A model generated the notes under the pieces. The model was not told the origin of the DNA. It searched no databases and worked only from the letters and a program-made list of their open reading frames with translations. The translations under genes and the position numbers were made by a program. Positions 51,812-63,478 of a stretch of DNA of 64,000 nucleotides are shown here, in pieces (the first letter of the stretch is position 1; each line of letters begins with the position of its first letter). Source of the DNA: Sporobacter termitidis DSM 10068 (GTDB lineage Bacteria > Bacillota > Clostridia > Oscillospirales > Oscillospiraceae); NCBI RefSeq assembly GCF_900130065.1, contig NZ_FQXV01000001.1:388418-452417 (forward strand), in the 5' to 3' direction.

Positions 51812-52930
51812 TTGGAAACAAGCGGTTTTAATCAGAAAAAATTAGCGATTCTCGATGACTATTTTCCAAACCTGAAGACAGGTTTCAGAGTATCGGAATT
51901 CAACTATTACCTGAATAGGTATCTCAACTGCGAGGTCTTTTCAACCAGGTATGATATGCACTTCGACGACTACGCCGCCGTCTATCCACAGTTCAAGGAT
52001 CGGGTCAAATCCTTTACGGAGTTCGACTGGAGCGGCGGCTCCTACGCTTTGTTCTACTCCGTTTTTTTAGGCAACGCAAGCAGCTTTTATTTTGTTTATG
52101 AAATGACAAATACGCCGTTCGTATTTGAATTATACCCGGGCGGGGGCTATTGGATAAATGACGCTGATGTTGACGCAAAGCTGATAAAGGTCCTTCAGTC
52201 CCCGCTTTTAAAAAAGGTCATCGTCACGCAGAAGATGACGTACGATTACATTATAAACAAAGGTTTTGTCTCTCCCGATAAGGTCGCCTATATTTACGGC
52301 ATGGTGACGCATCCGGAGTATTTTCAGGCCCCGGCCATTAAAAAATACTATAAAAGAGATAAGAGTACCTTCGATATATGCTTTGTGGCTAATAAATACA
52401 TGGCTTTAGGACTCGATAAGGGCTATCATATTTTCATCGACATGTGCAAAAAGCTCGCGCCGATGGCAAATGATATCATGTTTCATGTCGTCGGCGGCTT
52501 TGATAAAACCGACATAGACGTCAGTGAAATTGAAAACAGAATAACCTTCTATGGGCCGCAGGATCACAACTTCTTCCCCCAATTTTATTCGGGCATGGAC
52601 ATCGTCGTATCGCCGAACGTCCCCTTCCTGCTGATACCCGGGAAAAGCTATGACGGCTTTCCTACAGGCTGCTGCATAGACGCGGCGCTGCATAATGTCG
52701 GCGTCTTCTGCACGGATTTGCTCAATCAAAACGAGCATTTTGAGCATGGGAAAAATATCTTTATCATTCCGCCCGACGCGGGTATGATCGCCGGCAGCAT
52801 TATCGAATATTATCAGGACCCCGAGAAATTATACCTGATGTCCGCCCTGGGCCAGACGAAATTCAGAGAGGTGTTTGACTTTAACGCACAGATGAGCCAG
52901 CGCGCCGCCGTATTGGAGCAGTTCATCTGA
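51812..52930 (+). CDS. GT4-like (GT-B fold) glycosyltransferase
   Basis: A 372-residue protein with a GT-B pattern. The N-terminal half is acceptor-side. The C-terminal half has DICFVANKYM, GYHIFIDMCKKLA, FHVVGGF, ITFYGPQDHNFFPQFYSGMDIVVSPNVP and a DGFPTGCCIDAALHNVGVF region equivalent to the GT4 donor-binding loop. It likely uses a nucleotide sugar made in the locus. TTG start seven bases after AGAGGG. Probably co-transcribed with paralogue 3. Confidence 0.83.
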   Translation: METSGFNQKKLAILDDYFPNLKTGFRVSEFNYYLNRYLNCEVFSTRYDMHFDDYAAVYPQFKDRVKSFTEFDWSGGSYALFYSVFLGNASSFYFVYEMTNTPFVFELYPGGGYWINDADVDAKLIKVLQSPLLKKVIVTQKMTYDYIINKGFVSPDKVAYIYGMVTHPEYFQAPAIKKYYKRDKSTFDICFVANKYMALGLDKGYHIFIDMCKKLAPMANDIMFHVVGGFDKTDIDVSEIENRITFYGPQDHNFFPQFYSGMDIVVSPNVPFLLIPGKSYDGFPTGCCIDAALHNVGVFCTDLLNQNEHFEHGKNIFIIPPDAGMIAGSIIEYYQDPEKLYLMSALGQTKFREVFDFNAQMSQRAAVLEQFI

Positions 52931-52938
52931 AAGCCCGC

Positions 52939-52967
52939 ATAAAAAAAGCGTTCAGGAGGACCTGAAC
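52939..52967 (-). terminator. Terminator of the cgeB-like gene
   Basis: GTTCAGG (52950-52956) pairs with CCTGAAC (52961-52967), followed on the minus strand by GCTTTTTTTATG. Confidence 0.82.
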
Positions 52968-52996
52968 AAGCTGGGCGGGGGAATTATATCGCCGAT

Positions 52997-54013
52997 TTAT
53001 TTTGGGATGTACTGTAAGATAACAGCCAGCACGCTTTGTGCCCGATGGATCAGCCTGTGCTTCTCGTCAACCTCCCGCTGCCCGTTCAAAGCGATCGCTT
53101 CTCTCAGGCTGTCGTGGGCCAGGTAGAAATTCGCAAGCTCCAGCGTCTCTTCCGGAGACCGGGACCATTCGAGGTGCACACCTTTTTTAAAGTAATTTTC
53201 AACGCCCGGCGAATATTGCGTAATATGGAAGGCCCCGCAGCCAAGCGCCTCATAGGTTCTTGAGGAAACATAGGTCTGTGAAACCCCGACCTGCTGGATT
53301 CCCAGGGCGATTTTTGCAGACGCATACACATAAGGGACTTCCTCAGTCGGCAGGACGCCGCCATAAAACGCCGTTGGAAGCATATAAGCCCTGTCAAAGT
53401 CCGTCCACCATCTCCCCCACACCTTGACGTCCTTGCGAGCATCGACCAGAGGCTTTAGGGTCTGATAAATGCCTTCAACCCTGAATTTGTAATGTATGCT
53501 CCTTTTCGTCTCCTCATCCACATACCTCATGCTGTAGTTGTTTGCCACCAGTGCCATATCATGCAGATACTCAGCTTTCGGCGGCAATTTTATATGATGC
53601 GGCGAACAGGCATTGGGCTGCAAATACGCTTTCACGCCGTATTTTGCATACTCCGGTATCAGCTCCTCTACAGGAGTAAAGACCAGGTCCGACCTCTTGG
53701 CGGGAGGCAGCGAGGCCAAGCCAAAGCATGTGGGGTCGTCCGCCGACCACCAGACATGGAAAATGCCTCTTCTCTTAATGATATCAAGGAACGCATCGAT
53801 ATCGGCGATATCCTTCCACCAGCCGTAGGAATACACGAAATCCGGCCTGAATTCATCAAGAGCGCTCGACAGCGCCGCCTCAAGCAAATCGGGTCTTTTG
53901 ATAAATTCCTCGCCTATAAATAAATCCTTAACGTCACACCCCGCCTCCAGGAAACCGTGGTGTATTTCATTATAAATCTGGGGACTGAAAACACACATTA
54001 AGATCTTGTACAA
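52997..54013 (-). CDS. CgeB-family spore glycosyltransferase
   Basis: The 338-residue protein matches the CgeB / DUF3880-Glyco_trans_1_2 layout: FRPDFVYSYGWWKD, VWWSADDPTCFGL, FTPVEELIPEYAKYGVKAYLQPNACSP, then the C-terminal SRTYEALGCGAFHITQYSPGVENYF. In Bacillus subtilis cgeB belongs to a sigma-K-dependent operon that determines spore-surface properties. Its presence supports a spore role for the whole locus. It is transcribed alone, with terminators on both sides. Confidence 0.88.
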   Translation of the reverse strand: MYKILMCVFSPQIYNEIHHGFLEAGCDVKDLFIGEEFIKRPDLLEAALSSALDEFRPDFVYSYGWWKDIADIDAFLDIIKRRGIFHVWWSADDPTCFGLASLPPAKRSDLVFTPVEELIPEYAKYGVKAYLQPNACSPHHIKLPPKAEYLHDMALVANNYSMRYVDEETKRSIHYKFRVEGIYQTLKPLVDARKDVKVWGRWWTDFDRAYMLPTAFYGGVLPTEEVPYVYASAKIALGIQQVGVSQTYVSSRTYEALGCGAFHITQYSPGVENYFKKGVHLEWSRSPEETLELANFYLAHDSLREAIALNGQREVDEKHRLIHRAQSVLAVILQYIPK

Positions 54014-54113
54014 TTCACATCACCCCATCAAAAAACTAATGCACAACAATATATGAAATATAAGCGCACTATATGTGTTTTTGCATGACGGCCGCGGCAA
54101 GCCCAAGCCTCGC

Positions 54114-54161
54114 TGCAAAAAGTCTGCCTGAAGAGGTCAGCCCCAGCTGTCCTCTTCAGGC
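54114..54161 (-). terminator. Terminator of the capE-capF-GT operon
   Basis: GCCTGAAGAGG (54126-54136) pairs with CCTCTTCAGGC (54151-54161); the minus strand then reads AGACTTTTTGC. Confidence 0.82.
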
Positions 54162-54304
54162 TTTATTAGTCATTCCTTACAATGATTCATCATATAATAT
54201 GTTATACATGTGCAAAGCACGACTCGGTAATTTGCAGTATTCAGCTCGGAGAGATCGATGATACCGGTCTCTCCAATCTTTTACCTAAATCTGTGACGGA
54301 CAAG

Positions 54305-55144
54305 CTAGCCGATGATATCCGTGTATTTTTTCAGGAAAAACCATCGATGCCACTGGCTTTCATGAAGGCCGCTCAAATGCTTCAGGCCCATAGCGCCGTA
54401 CTGCTTGACGAGCCCGTTGAAGTTTACCAAAGTATCGTCATAGACGCCGAGGCGCTGACCGGCGACCGCGTGATAAACGACGGCGTTCAGGTTGATTTTC
54501 GGATGCCAGGCGGCTCTCGTTCCATAATAATAGTAATAGCCGAGAAGCATGCTGTCGTCTTCAAAGCATTGCTTGCCCCGCAGGAAATGCGTGTCATAGC
54601 CACCTGTTTCCTTAAGAACTTCCGACACATGGATACATGGATTTGTAAAGCCCCGTATAATGCGGTCCTCCTGGAGGCTGTGCAAAAAATCGTCCGTTAT
54701 CTGCCCTCCTGCCGGCATTGCCGTCGATTTCCCGGCAAACGGCATATTTCCTTTCTGGTCGACGATCCCGCAGCTGATCATCGACTCGTCATTGGCCGCC
54801 AGGTAATCGATCAGCTTATCCTCCCAATTGCCGCTGAATATCATATCAAGGTGGATTTCGCTGATAAATTCCGTGTCGGGGCGGTGCTCCCAGATATAGC
54901 GGAAACAGCTTTGCCTTCCGGCCGATGTCCCGGCGTTCACGCCCTCCCCGAGCACAATAGTCTCCAGATTGTATTCAGACAAATAATCCCGGAGCTGATC
55001 GTTAGAATAAAAGCCCTGATTATAAACGACAACAGTATTGTAGGCGCTCTTCTCCAGCGACCTCAGGCAGGCGTCCGCCAGCTTAAGATCTTCCTCCAGC
55101 CTGTTCGCTCTGAGCAAAAAGAGCAGCGTATGAATGAGCCGCAT
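54305..55144 (-). CDS. GT-A fold glycosyltransferase
   Basis: 279 residues. The opening LIHTLLFLLRANRLEEDLKLADACLRSL and VVVYNQGFYSNDQLRDYL fit a GT2-like nucleotide-binding half. EFISEIHLDMIFSGNWEDKL supplies an acidic metal motif. GGYDTHFLRGKQCFEDDSMLLGYYYYYG is the typical ED region of the acceptor half. Specificity is unknown. It follows capF by 58 bases and shares its operon with capE and capF, so it may transfer the UDP-6-deoxy-L-TalNAc-type sugar. Confidence 0.82.
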   Translation of the reverse strand: MRLIHTLLFLLRANRLEEDLKLADACLRSLEKSAYNTVVVYNQGFYSNDQLRDYLSEYNLETIVLGEGVNAGTSAGRQSCFRYIWEHRPDTEFISEIHLDMIFSGNWEDKLIDYLAANDESMISCGIVDQKGNMPFAGKSTAMPAGGQITDDFLHSLQEDRIIRGFTNPCIHVSEVLKETGGYDTHFLRGKQCFEDDSMLLGYYYYYGTRAAWHPKINLNAVVYHAVAGQRLGVYDDTLVNFNGLVKQYGAMGLKHLSGLHESQWHRWFFLKKYTDIIG

Positions 55145-55202
55145 ATTAAATCACCATTCTTCCGCACCTGAACGCGTCAAACACTCGGCAGGCGGGGATT
55201 TT

Positions 55203-56315
55203 TTATTCGTCGATCCCAGCTTTGAACGTATCGGGATTCTGCGGATCAAATATCTGGTTTGCCCATATAACCATAATCAGATCGACGACGCCTGTATTCA
55301 TGACCGCGTGCACATACCCGGGAGGCACGTCAATAACGGTCGGGTTTTCACCGGATACCTGATAGACGGTAAGGCTTTCATCATCGAGCCTTCGAAACAG
55401 GATGTGCCCCGTGCCGCTGACGACAAGCATCTTTTCCGTCTTGGAATGATGCCAATGATTTCCTTTGACAATGCCGGGTTTTATGAGGTTGACGGCAACC
55501 TGGCCGCCGCCCGCCGATTTAAGAAACTCGGCAAAAAAGCCCCTGTTATCAGCATGCACGGTCAGCGGGTAACTAAAATTGTCTTCAGGCAAATAACTGA
55601 GATATGTGCTGTACAGCTTGCTTGTCAACGGATCGCACATGTCGGGCACGAACAGCCGGCAGCTTTCCTCCCGAAACGAAAGAATCCGGTCTTTGAGCGC
55701 GCCGACCTTAATGGTATACGTTTTATCAAGAACACAAAAATTCCCTGCTTTTTTGACGCCGCCGCGAAGCGCTCTGGTAAACTCCTCCACCACATCATCA
55801 ATATAAGCAAGCTCAATTCCGGCCTCCGGGTCGTTTACTGTGAGCGGCAGATCATTTGCCGCAGCGCTGCAAAACGTTGCCACGACGCTGTTATAATTCG
55901 GCCGGCACCATTTCCCGAAGACGCCCGGCAGCCTGTAAATATATACGTCCGCTCCCGTTTCTTCGCTGTAATTGCGCAGCAGTATTTCTGCTTTGCGTTT
56001 GCTGACGCCGTAAGGATTATCGCACGCAGCCTGGGCGGACGAGGTCATGAGCACCGGCGCCCTGTTTTCATGCTCCTTGAGACATTGCAGCAGCTCGCTT
56101 GTGAAAACATGGTTTTCTTCGAATTCCGCAGGCGTGCCCGGTCTGTTGACGCCCGCGAGATGGAAGACAAACGCACAGTCCTTCGTAAACTCTTCGAGCA
56201 GGCCCCGGTCTGTTTCTCTGGTGTATTCAAGCAAATCGGTATAACCGAGGTTCCTTAAGTGCGCACACAGGTTTTTGCCTATAAATCCCCCTGCGCCGGT
56301 GATAAGAATTTTCAT
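55203..56315 (-). CDS. capF: CapF/WbjC-type bifunctional epimerase-reductase
   Basis: About 370 residues: an N-terminal SDR domain (ITGAGGFIGKNLC; FHLAGVNRPG; NPYGVSKRKAE with Tyr and Lys) and a C-terminal cupin domain (about 250-370) with GNHWHHSKTEKMLVVSG. CapF epimerises C3 of the CapE product and reduces C4, giving UDP-2-acetamido-2,6-dideoxy-L-talose. A third enzyme, CapG, is needed for L-FucNAc and is not seen in this window. The ATG overlaps the capE stop (ATGA). Confidence 0.9.
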   Translation of the reverse strand: MKILITGAGGFIGKNLCAHLRNLGYTDLLEYTRETDRGLLEEFTKDCAFVFHLAGVNRPGTPAEFEENHVFTSELLQCLKEHENRAPVLMTSSAQAACDNPYGVSKRKAEILLRNYSEETGADVYIYRLPGVFGKWCRPNYNSVVATFCSAAANDLPLTVNDPEAGIELAYIDDVVEEFTRALRGGVKKAGNFCVLDKTYTIKVGALKDRILSFREESCRLFVPDMCDPLTSKLYSTYLSYLPEDNFSYPLTVHADNRGFFAEFLKSAGGGQVAVNLIKPGIVKGNHWHHSKTEKMLVVSGTGHILFRRLDDESLTVYQVSGENPTVIDVPPGYVHAVMNTGVVDLIMVIWANQIFDPQNPDTFKAGIDE

Positions 56316-57334
56316 TGATTTCCCCACAGCTTCAATTCGTCCGCCACATATTTGCAGCTGAGCAGCTTTTCTTTCAGTTCGTCCATGCTCAGCTGATGGG
56401 TATTGTTCGAGTTATACTCCTGCATGCTGCCGATCAACGCATTGCCGTCATTAAAATACTTGGTATAATTCAGCTCCGCCGATTCGATCGGGACTCTGAA
56501 AAAGTCCTGCATATCAATGGCGCAGGCGCTTTCCTCCCTTGTCAGCAGAGTTTCATAAAGCTTTTCCCCAAGCCGGACGCCGATAACGCGGACCTCGTTA
56601 TCGGCATTGAAAAGCGCCTTCAGCGCCTGGGCAAGGTCGCCGATCTTGCACGCCGGAGATTTTTTTACCATCAGGTCTCCGGGGCTGGCGTTTTCAAAAG
56701 CAAAGACGACCAGATCGATCGCCTCGTCCAGATTCATCAGGAATCTGGTCATATCGGGATCCGTCACGGTCAGCGGCTGTCCATTTTTGATCTGGCTGAT
56801 GAACAGCGGAATAACGGAGCCCCGCGACGCCATGACGTTGCCGTAACGGGTCCCGCATATGAGGGTTTTATTCCCGTCTACCGACCTTGCCTTTGAGATA
56901 AACGTCTTTTCCATCATCGCCTTTGAAATCCCCATGGCATTGATCGGGTAGACCGCTTTGTCGGTGGAAAGGCAGACGATTTTTTTGACGCCGGCTTCAA
57001 TAGCGGCATTCAGCACGTTGTCCGCGCCCAGTACGTTCGTTTTAACCGCTTCCAGGGGGAAAAACTCGCAGCTCGGGACCTGCTTGAGGGCAGCCGCGTG
57101 GAACACATAATCAACGCCGGACATCGCGTATTTAATACTGCCCGCATCTCGGACGTCGCCGATGAAAAACTTGATCTTTTCGTTGTTATATTCCTTGCGC
57201 ATGTCATCCTGCTTTTTTTCATCTCTGGAGAAAATGCGTATTTCACCGATGTCGCTATTGATGAATCTATTTAAAACGGCGTTACCGAATGATCCGGTGC
57301 CGCCGGTGATTAAAAGCGTTTTATCCTTAAACAT
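56312..57334 (-). CDS. capE: CapE/WbjB-type UDP-GlcNAc 4,6-dehydratase (5-epimerase)
   Basis: The 340-residue SDR has ITGGTGSFGNAVL, FHAAALKQVPSCE, and STDKAVYPINAMGISKAMMEK, where Met takes the place of the usual catalytic Tyr, as in the CapE/PseB/FlaA1 group. ALKQVPSCE is closer to CapE than to PseB. It converts UDP-GlcNAc to a 4-keto-6-deoxy-L sugar. First gene of the capE, capF, GT operon. Confidence 0.9.
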   Translation of the reverse strand: MFKDKTLLITGGTGSFGNAVLNRFINSDIGEIRIFSRDEKKQDDMRKEYNNEKIKFFIGDVRDAGSIKYAMSGVDYVFHAAALKQVPSCEFFPLEAVKTNVLGADNVLNAAIEAGVKKIVCLSTDKAVYPINAMGISKAMMEKTFISKARSVDGNKTLICGTRYGNVMASRGSVIPLFISQIKNGQPLTVTDPDMTRFLMNLDEAIDLVVFAFENASPGDLMVKKSPACKIGDLAQALKALFNADNEVRVIGVRLGEKLYETLLTREESACAIDMQDFFRVPIESAELNYTKYFNDGNALIGSMQEYNSNNTHQLSMDELKEKLLSCKYVADELKLWGNQ

Positions 57335-57471
57335 TGGTCAAATAACCTTTTCATATTATTTAAATACGGGCCGGCATGGCAAATGCATACATTCGTCTCC
57401 GGCGACAGCCCACAGTATTATATTCGGTGAAGAAAGAACTTGTTCACACCGGCCGCGGCCGCGCGAGCGCC

Positions 57472-57509
57472 ATAAAACAAAGAACCTGCTTTCGGCAACA
57501 GGTCCTTTG
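57472..57509 (-). terminator. Terminator of the tandem GT-TPR genes
   Basis: An 11-bp stem with one mismatch (57478-57488 with 57499-57509) is followed on the minus strand by GTTTTATGG. Confidence 0.7.
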
Positions 57510-57524
57510 TATATTTTCTTTCAT

Positions 57525-58622
57525 TCAGCCCTGGCGCTCATGAAGCTTGTCAAGAATCAGCTGCTTGTTGTTTTGCAGCCGGATATCCTCCGGCCTGTAT
57601 TCTAAAGCGGCTTCCGCATGCTCCAGGGCGCGCTCGAGCATGCCCAGTCTGTAGCAGCTGATCGCGCCCAGGTCCTCCGGCGTATGATCCCAGGCATAGC
57701 CCATATTGACGTAAGTCCGCGATTTCTCCTTGATTTTCAGTGCCTCTTCCACCATAAAGAAAACGGTGGGCCAATCAGACAGGCGGTACGCCAGCTGCGC
57801 GCATTCCACATACGGCTCCCGCAGCTCCGGCGCTTCAGCGACGGCCCGATAATACCAGGCGTACATCTCTTTTATATTGCCGAGCTCATAATAGGATTTC
57901 GCGATCCACCGCATGGACGCGCAGCGCTCCTGATTCCAGGTGGCGGCCGGCAGGGAAAGATGGTGCTTTAACGTGTCGATGCATTTTTGCCACTCCCGCT
58001 TATACATATATTCCCTGCCGAGATAGTAAGCGACCCGGTCTCCGTTGGGGTCCTCCTGAACGGCAAGCTCCAGAAGCGGAAGATAGGAGCCTCTCGATTT
58101 TGCGCTGTCCGGATAATGGTTCAATACCATGCCGGCCACGAATACCGTCGACTGCGGGCTGTCACCCAAATACGTCAGCCACTCGTGCACCGGATAGCTC
58201 CATTTATAATCGTGTCTGGTGTGTATTTTTGAATAATAAATCTGCACATCGGGCGATCCGTCCGGCTTTAGGCTCCAGTTAAAAATATATTTGGCTAATT
58301 TCGTTTCCGGCGTCCACGCGTTTTCCAAAAGCGCCCGCCAGCCCGGTTCGAAGACCTCGTCCAGATCTGTGCAGACGCAGATGTCCGCATCGTCCGGTAT
58401 ATGTCCCAATGATATATTGCGGGCAGCATCGAAGCGCCACGGTTTGATTTCGTCAATATAGACCGTCACGCCTCTGTCCCGCAGCTTTTCGACCGTCTTG
58501 TCATCGGAACCGGTATCCGTCACAACAATCAGGTCCGCTTCCGACATGGAGTCCACCCATCTATCGACAAATTTTTCCTCGTTTTTGCAAATGGCGTAAA
58601 CACAAATCTTATATTTTTTCAT
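57525..58622 (-). CDS. GT2 glycosyltransferase with TPR-like C-terminus, tandem copy 2
   Basis: 365 residues. The N-terminal GT-A domain has YKICVYAICKNEEKFVDRW, VVTDTGSDDKT and the metal motif CTDLDEVF. From about residue 200 the chain is made of TPR-like helical pairs (YYLGREYMYKREWQKCIDTLKHHL; WIAKSYYELGNIKEMYAWYYRAV; RLGMLERALEHAEAALEYRPED). It resembles GT2-TPR proteins used on surface or S-linked acceptors. It is a paralogue of the next gene and overlaps it by four bases. Confidence 0.87.
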   Translation of the reverse strand: MKKYKICVYAICKNEEKFVDRWVDSMSEADLIVVTDTGSDDKTVEKLRDRGVTVYIDEIKPWRFDAARNISLGHIPDDADICVCTDLDEVFEPGWRALLENAWTPETKLAKYIFNWSLKPDGSPDVQIYYSKIHTRHDYKWSYPVHEWLTYLGDSPQSTVFVAGMVLNHYPDSAKSRGSYLPLLELAVQEDPNGDRVAYYLGREYMYKREWQKCIDTLKHHLSLPAATWNQERCASMRWIAKSYYELGNIKEMYAWYYRAVAEAPELREPYVECAQLAYRLSDWPTVFFMVEEALKIKEKSRTYVNMGYAWDHTPEDLGAISCYRLGMLERALEHAEAALEYRPEDIRLQNNKQLILDKLHERQG

Positions 58623-59734
58623 TTCGGTTCTTCCTTGGCGGACTGGACTTCCTCTAGCTTTGTGCCGATGAGCTCCAGGTTTTTCTCAAGCCGCGGGTTA
58701 TTGGGCTCCGTTTCGCAGGCGATTTCAGCGTATCGGTACGATTTCTCGTACATCCCGAGCCGGTACGCGCTGATGGCGCCCAGATCATAAAAGCTGTAGC
58801 CCCAGGACTCCGGCTCCGTCAGATAGCTGCCGGGCCTTTCCGTAATGCCCAGGCCCTTCTCCGTCATTAAAAAAACAAGCGGCCAGTTTCCTTCCAGGTA
58901 ACCGAACCGGGCCAGCTGCAGGTATGGCTCACGCACGCGCGGACATTCGGCAATTGCCCTGAAAAGCCATCTTTTTGCCTCTGCAAAATCGTTTTTTGCC
59001 TGATAGCTTCTGGAAATGAACCGCATGGACGCCGACCGCTCCTCATCCCATCCCGCCGAGGGAAGCTGCAAATGGCGCTTGAGCGTGTCAATACACCGAT
59101 CGTGCATTCCATGGTAGCTGTATTCCCTGCCAAGCCAGAACATCGTCCGGTCATCCGACGGATTTTCCTGAGCGGATAACTCCAGAAGCGGCAGATACTG
59201 CGCCCGGGGCTTTGATAAATCCGGATAATGATTGAGCACCATGCCGTTTACCCAGACTGTCTGGTCCTGATCCTCGCCGCTGTATTCCAGCACCTCGTGC
59301 ACGGGGTGCACCCAGCGGAAGCCATGGCGCCGGTGGATTTTTTCCATCGCAAACTGCTTACCCGGCGTGCCGTCCGGGTTGTGGCTCCAGGTAAACAGAT
59401 ATCTGGCTCTGGTATAAAACGGCTGCCAGGCGTCCTCAAGCTTTTGGCGCCAGCCTTTCTCAAAAACCTCGTCCAGGTCGTTTGAGACGCAAATGTCCAT
59501 GTGCTCCGGTATATGGTCCATGGCGATGTTGCGGGCGGTATCGAAGCGCCATGGGGAAATTGTTTCGGTATATACGACGGCGCCTCTTTCACGCAGCCTC
59601 TCCGCAGTCTTATCCCCAGAGCCCGTATCTGTGACAACAACCATATCAGCCTCAGATACGGCATCCATCCAGCGGTCTACAAACTTTTCCTCATTTTTGC
59701 AGATCGCATAAACACAGATTTTATATTTATGCAC
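58619..59734 (-). CDS. GT2 glycosyltransferase with TPR-like C-terminus, tandem copy 1
   Basis: About 371 residues, co-linear with the downstream paralogue: ICVYAICKNEEKFVDRWMD, VVTDTGSGDKTAERL, SNDLDEVFEKGW, then HPVHEVLEYSG and TPR-like pairs. A GTG start at 59734 lies seven bases after GGAAGGAG; the longer frame adds a non-conserved leader. The pair arose by tandem duplication, probably for successive sugars. It sits next to the jelly-roll and collagen-like protein genes, the likely acceptors. Confidence 0.87.
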   Translation of the reverse strand: MHKYKICVYAICKNEEKFVDRWMDAVSEADMVVVTDTGSGDKTAERLRERGAVVYTETISPWRFDTARNIAMDHIPEHMDICVSNDLDEVFEKGWRQKLEDAWQPFYTRARYLFTWSHNPDGTPGKQFAMEKIHRRHGFRWVHPVHEVLEYSGEDQDQTVWVNGMVLNHYPDLSKPRAQYLPLLELSAQENPSDDRTMFWLGREYSYHGMHDRCIDTLKRHLQLPSAGWDEERSASMRFISRSYQAKNDFAEAKRWLFRAIAECPRVREPYLQLARFGYLEGNWPLVFLMTEKGLGITERPGSYLTEPESWGYSFYDLGAISAYRLGMYEKSYRYAEIACETEPNNPRLEKNLELIGTKLEEVQSAKEEPK

Positions 59735-59841
59735 GGCCGCACTCCTTCCGCCGGCTGATTTTACCGGCATTTATATATATGTCCGTCCGGCTGGCCTTGA
59801 CACTTTGGTCCGCCCGCGGCACGCCGGACAAACCGCCCAGC

Positions 59842-60723
59842 TCAGGCGATGCGGTTCATTGACCATACAATGCCGGCGGCTTCTGAGCCCCCAAGCGTGA
59901 GCGGCACGGTCAAGCCGTCCGCGTTATAAAAAAGGCCGACCACATCGCCGGCTGTCAGGCTGATTTCACCCGCCAGCGTTACGGTTCCGTTAGACAGGAT
60001 CGTCCTCAGCGTCAGAAGCGCTACGCTCACATCGAGCAGCGGAAAGAGACCGCCGATGAGATTCGTCAGCGTCGGTGAGGTCCTCCTGACGACGAAGGCA
60101 GGATTGACACCCGAGCCCAACGATATGGAAATGGCCGAGTTGGTCGAATAATTGATGGTCGCCTGTACTGAATAAATGCCTGTGGTCGGGACGGTATAGT
60201 TTCCTGCGGCTTCATTGAAGCCGGCGCTGTCAAAGTACGGCGGGGTCACCGTCCAGCCGGTCAGCTGTGTGCTTGCCGACGTGGAAACAGATGATATAAA
60301 CGCCGAAAAGCCTTCCCGCTGATCGTCTTCAATAACGACAAGCGACGCGGTGAGCGGTACCAGCGGCGCATAGTAGACCGCGCTGGTACTGGCATTGACA
60401 AGCGAGACGGTGACAGGCGCCGCCGTTACGTCGATAATTCCGGTTCCGCAGACCTCGCCGGCTCTGTTCGGCGAGGTGCCGAGCAGAGAATCGTCCGCCG
60501 ATGACGACAGCATGAACGCGGCGCCGTTTGTGGATACGGACGCCTGAGTCGATACCCACCAGTTAATCACATAGCGGCCCTGTTTATTGAGAGTGATGAC
60601 GCCGGTTGAGTCGTCATAGCTGATGTTCCCGGACAAATATGCGATATTATTGAATATCACGTTATTCGACACGCCAACCGAGCCTGCCGTCGTGCGTTCT
60701 ATTTGCAAAGCAATATCGCTCAT
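59842..60723 (-). CDS. BclA-C-like (C1q/TNF-like) double-domain surface protein, no collagen
   Basis: 293 residues. The first 135 residues are homologous to the N-terminal domain of the collagen-like protein at 60831-63095 (MSDIALQIERT versus [25 protein letters not shown] versus [23 protein letters not shown] versus NASTSPFYY). Residues 140-293 form a second beta-rich domain with the TNF/C1q-like phrase NYTVPTTGIYSVQATINYST. There is no signal peptide, as usual for exosporium proteins assembled from the mother cell. GGGAGG lies eight bases before ATG. Confidence 0.8.
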   Translation of the reverse strand: MSDIALQIERTTAGSVGVSNNVIFNNIAYLSGNISYDDSTGVITLNKQGRYVINWWVSTQASVSTNGAAFMLSSSADDSLLGTSPNRAGEVCGTGIIDVTAAPVTVSLVNASTSAVYYAPLVPLTASLVVIEDDQREGFSAFISSVSTSASTQLTGWTVTPPYFDSAGFNEAAGNYTVPTTGIYSVQATINYSTNSAISISLGSGVNPAFVVRRTSPTLTNLIGGLFPLLDVSVALLTLRTILSNGTVTLAGEISLTAGDVVGLFYNADGLTVPLTLGGSEAAGIVWSMNRIA

Positions 60724-60765
60724 TTACCTAACCTCCCGAGTCGACAAAAAGCATCGCAGGGGCAC

Positions 60766-60809
60766 ACGCCCCCCTTGTGAAAGCAGTGCTGCATCCGTCA
60801 GGGGGGCGT
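60766..60809 (-). terminator. Possible terminator of the collagen-like gene
   Basis: ACGCCCCCC and GGGGGGCGT form a 9-bp stem with a 26-base loop; a TTTTTG run follows 14 bases later on the minus strand. Readthrough into the next gene is likely. Confidence 0.4.
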
Positions 60810-60830
60810 CATTTCACGCGGATAACATGA

Positions 60831-63370
<2,540 letters not shown>

Positions 63371-63401
63371 CGGAAGCTGCTCCGGAAAGGAGCAGCTTCC
63401 G
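63371..63401 (-). terminator. Terminator of the right-end collagen-like gene
   Basis: A 13-bp perfect stem (63371-63383 with 63389-63401, loop GGAAA) followed on the minus strand by TTTTCC. Confidence 0.75.
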
Positions 63402-63478
63402 CACGGCTAATGTGAGTTTTCGTCGACCGGAATCCGCCTTGGGAGAAACGAACTCATCCAGCCGGCGTTGCCGCACTG

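Noticed and set aside
54182..56258. Two long plus-strand frames (329 and 374 codons) opposite the GT and capF genes
   Set aside because: They are antisense to well-motivated minus-strand genes and show no domain motifs.
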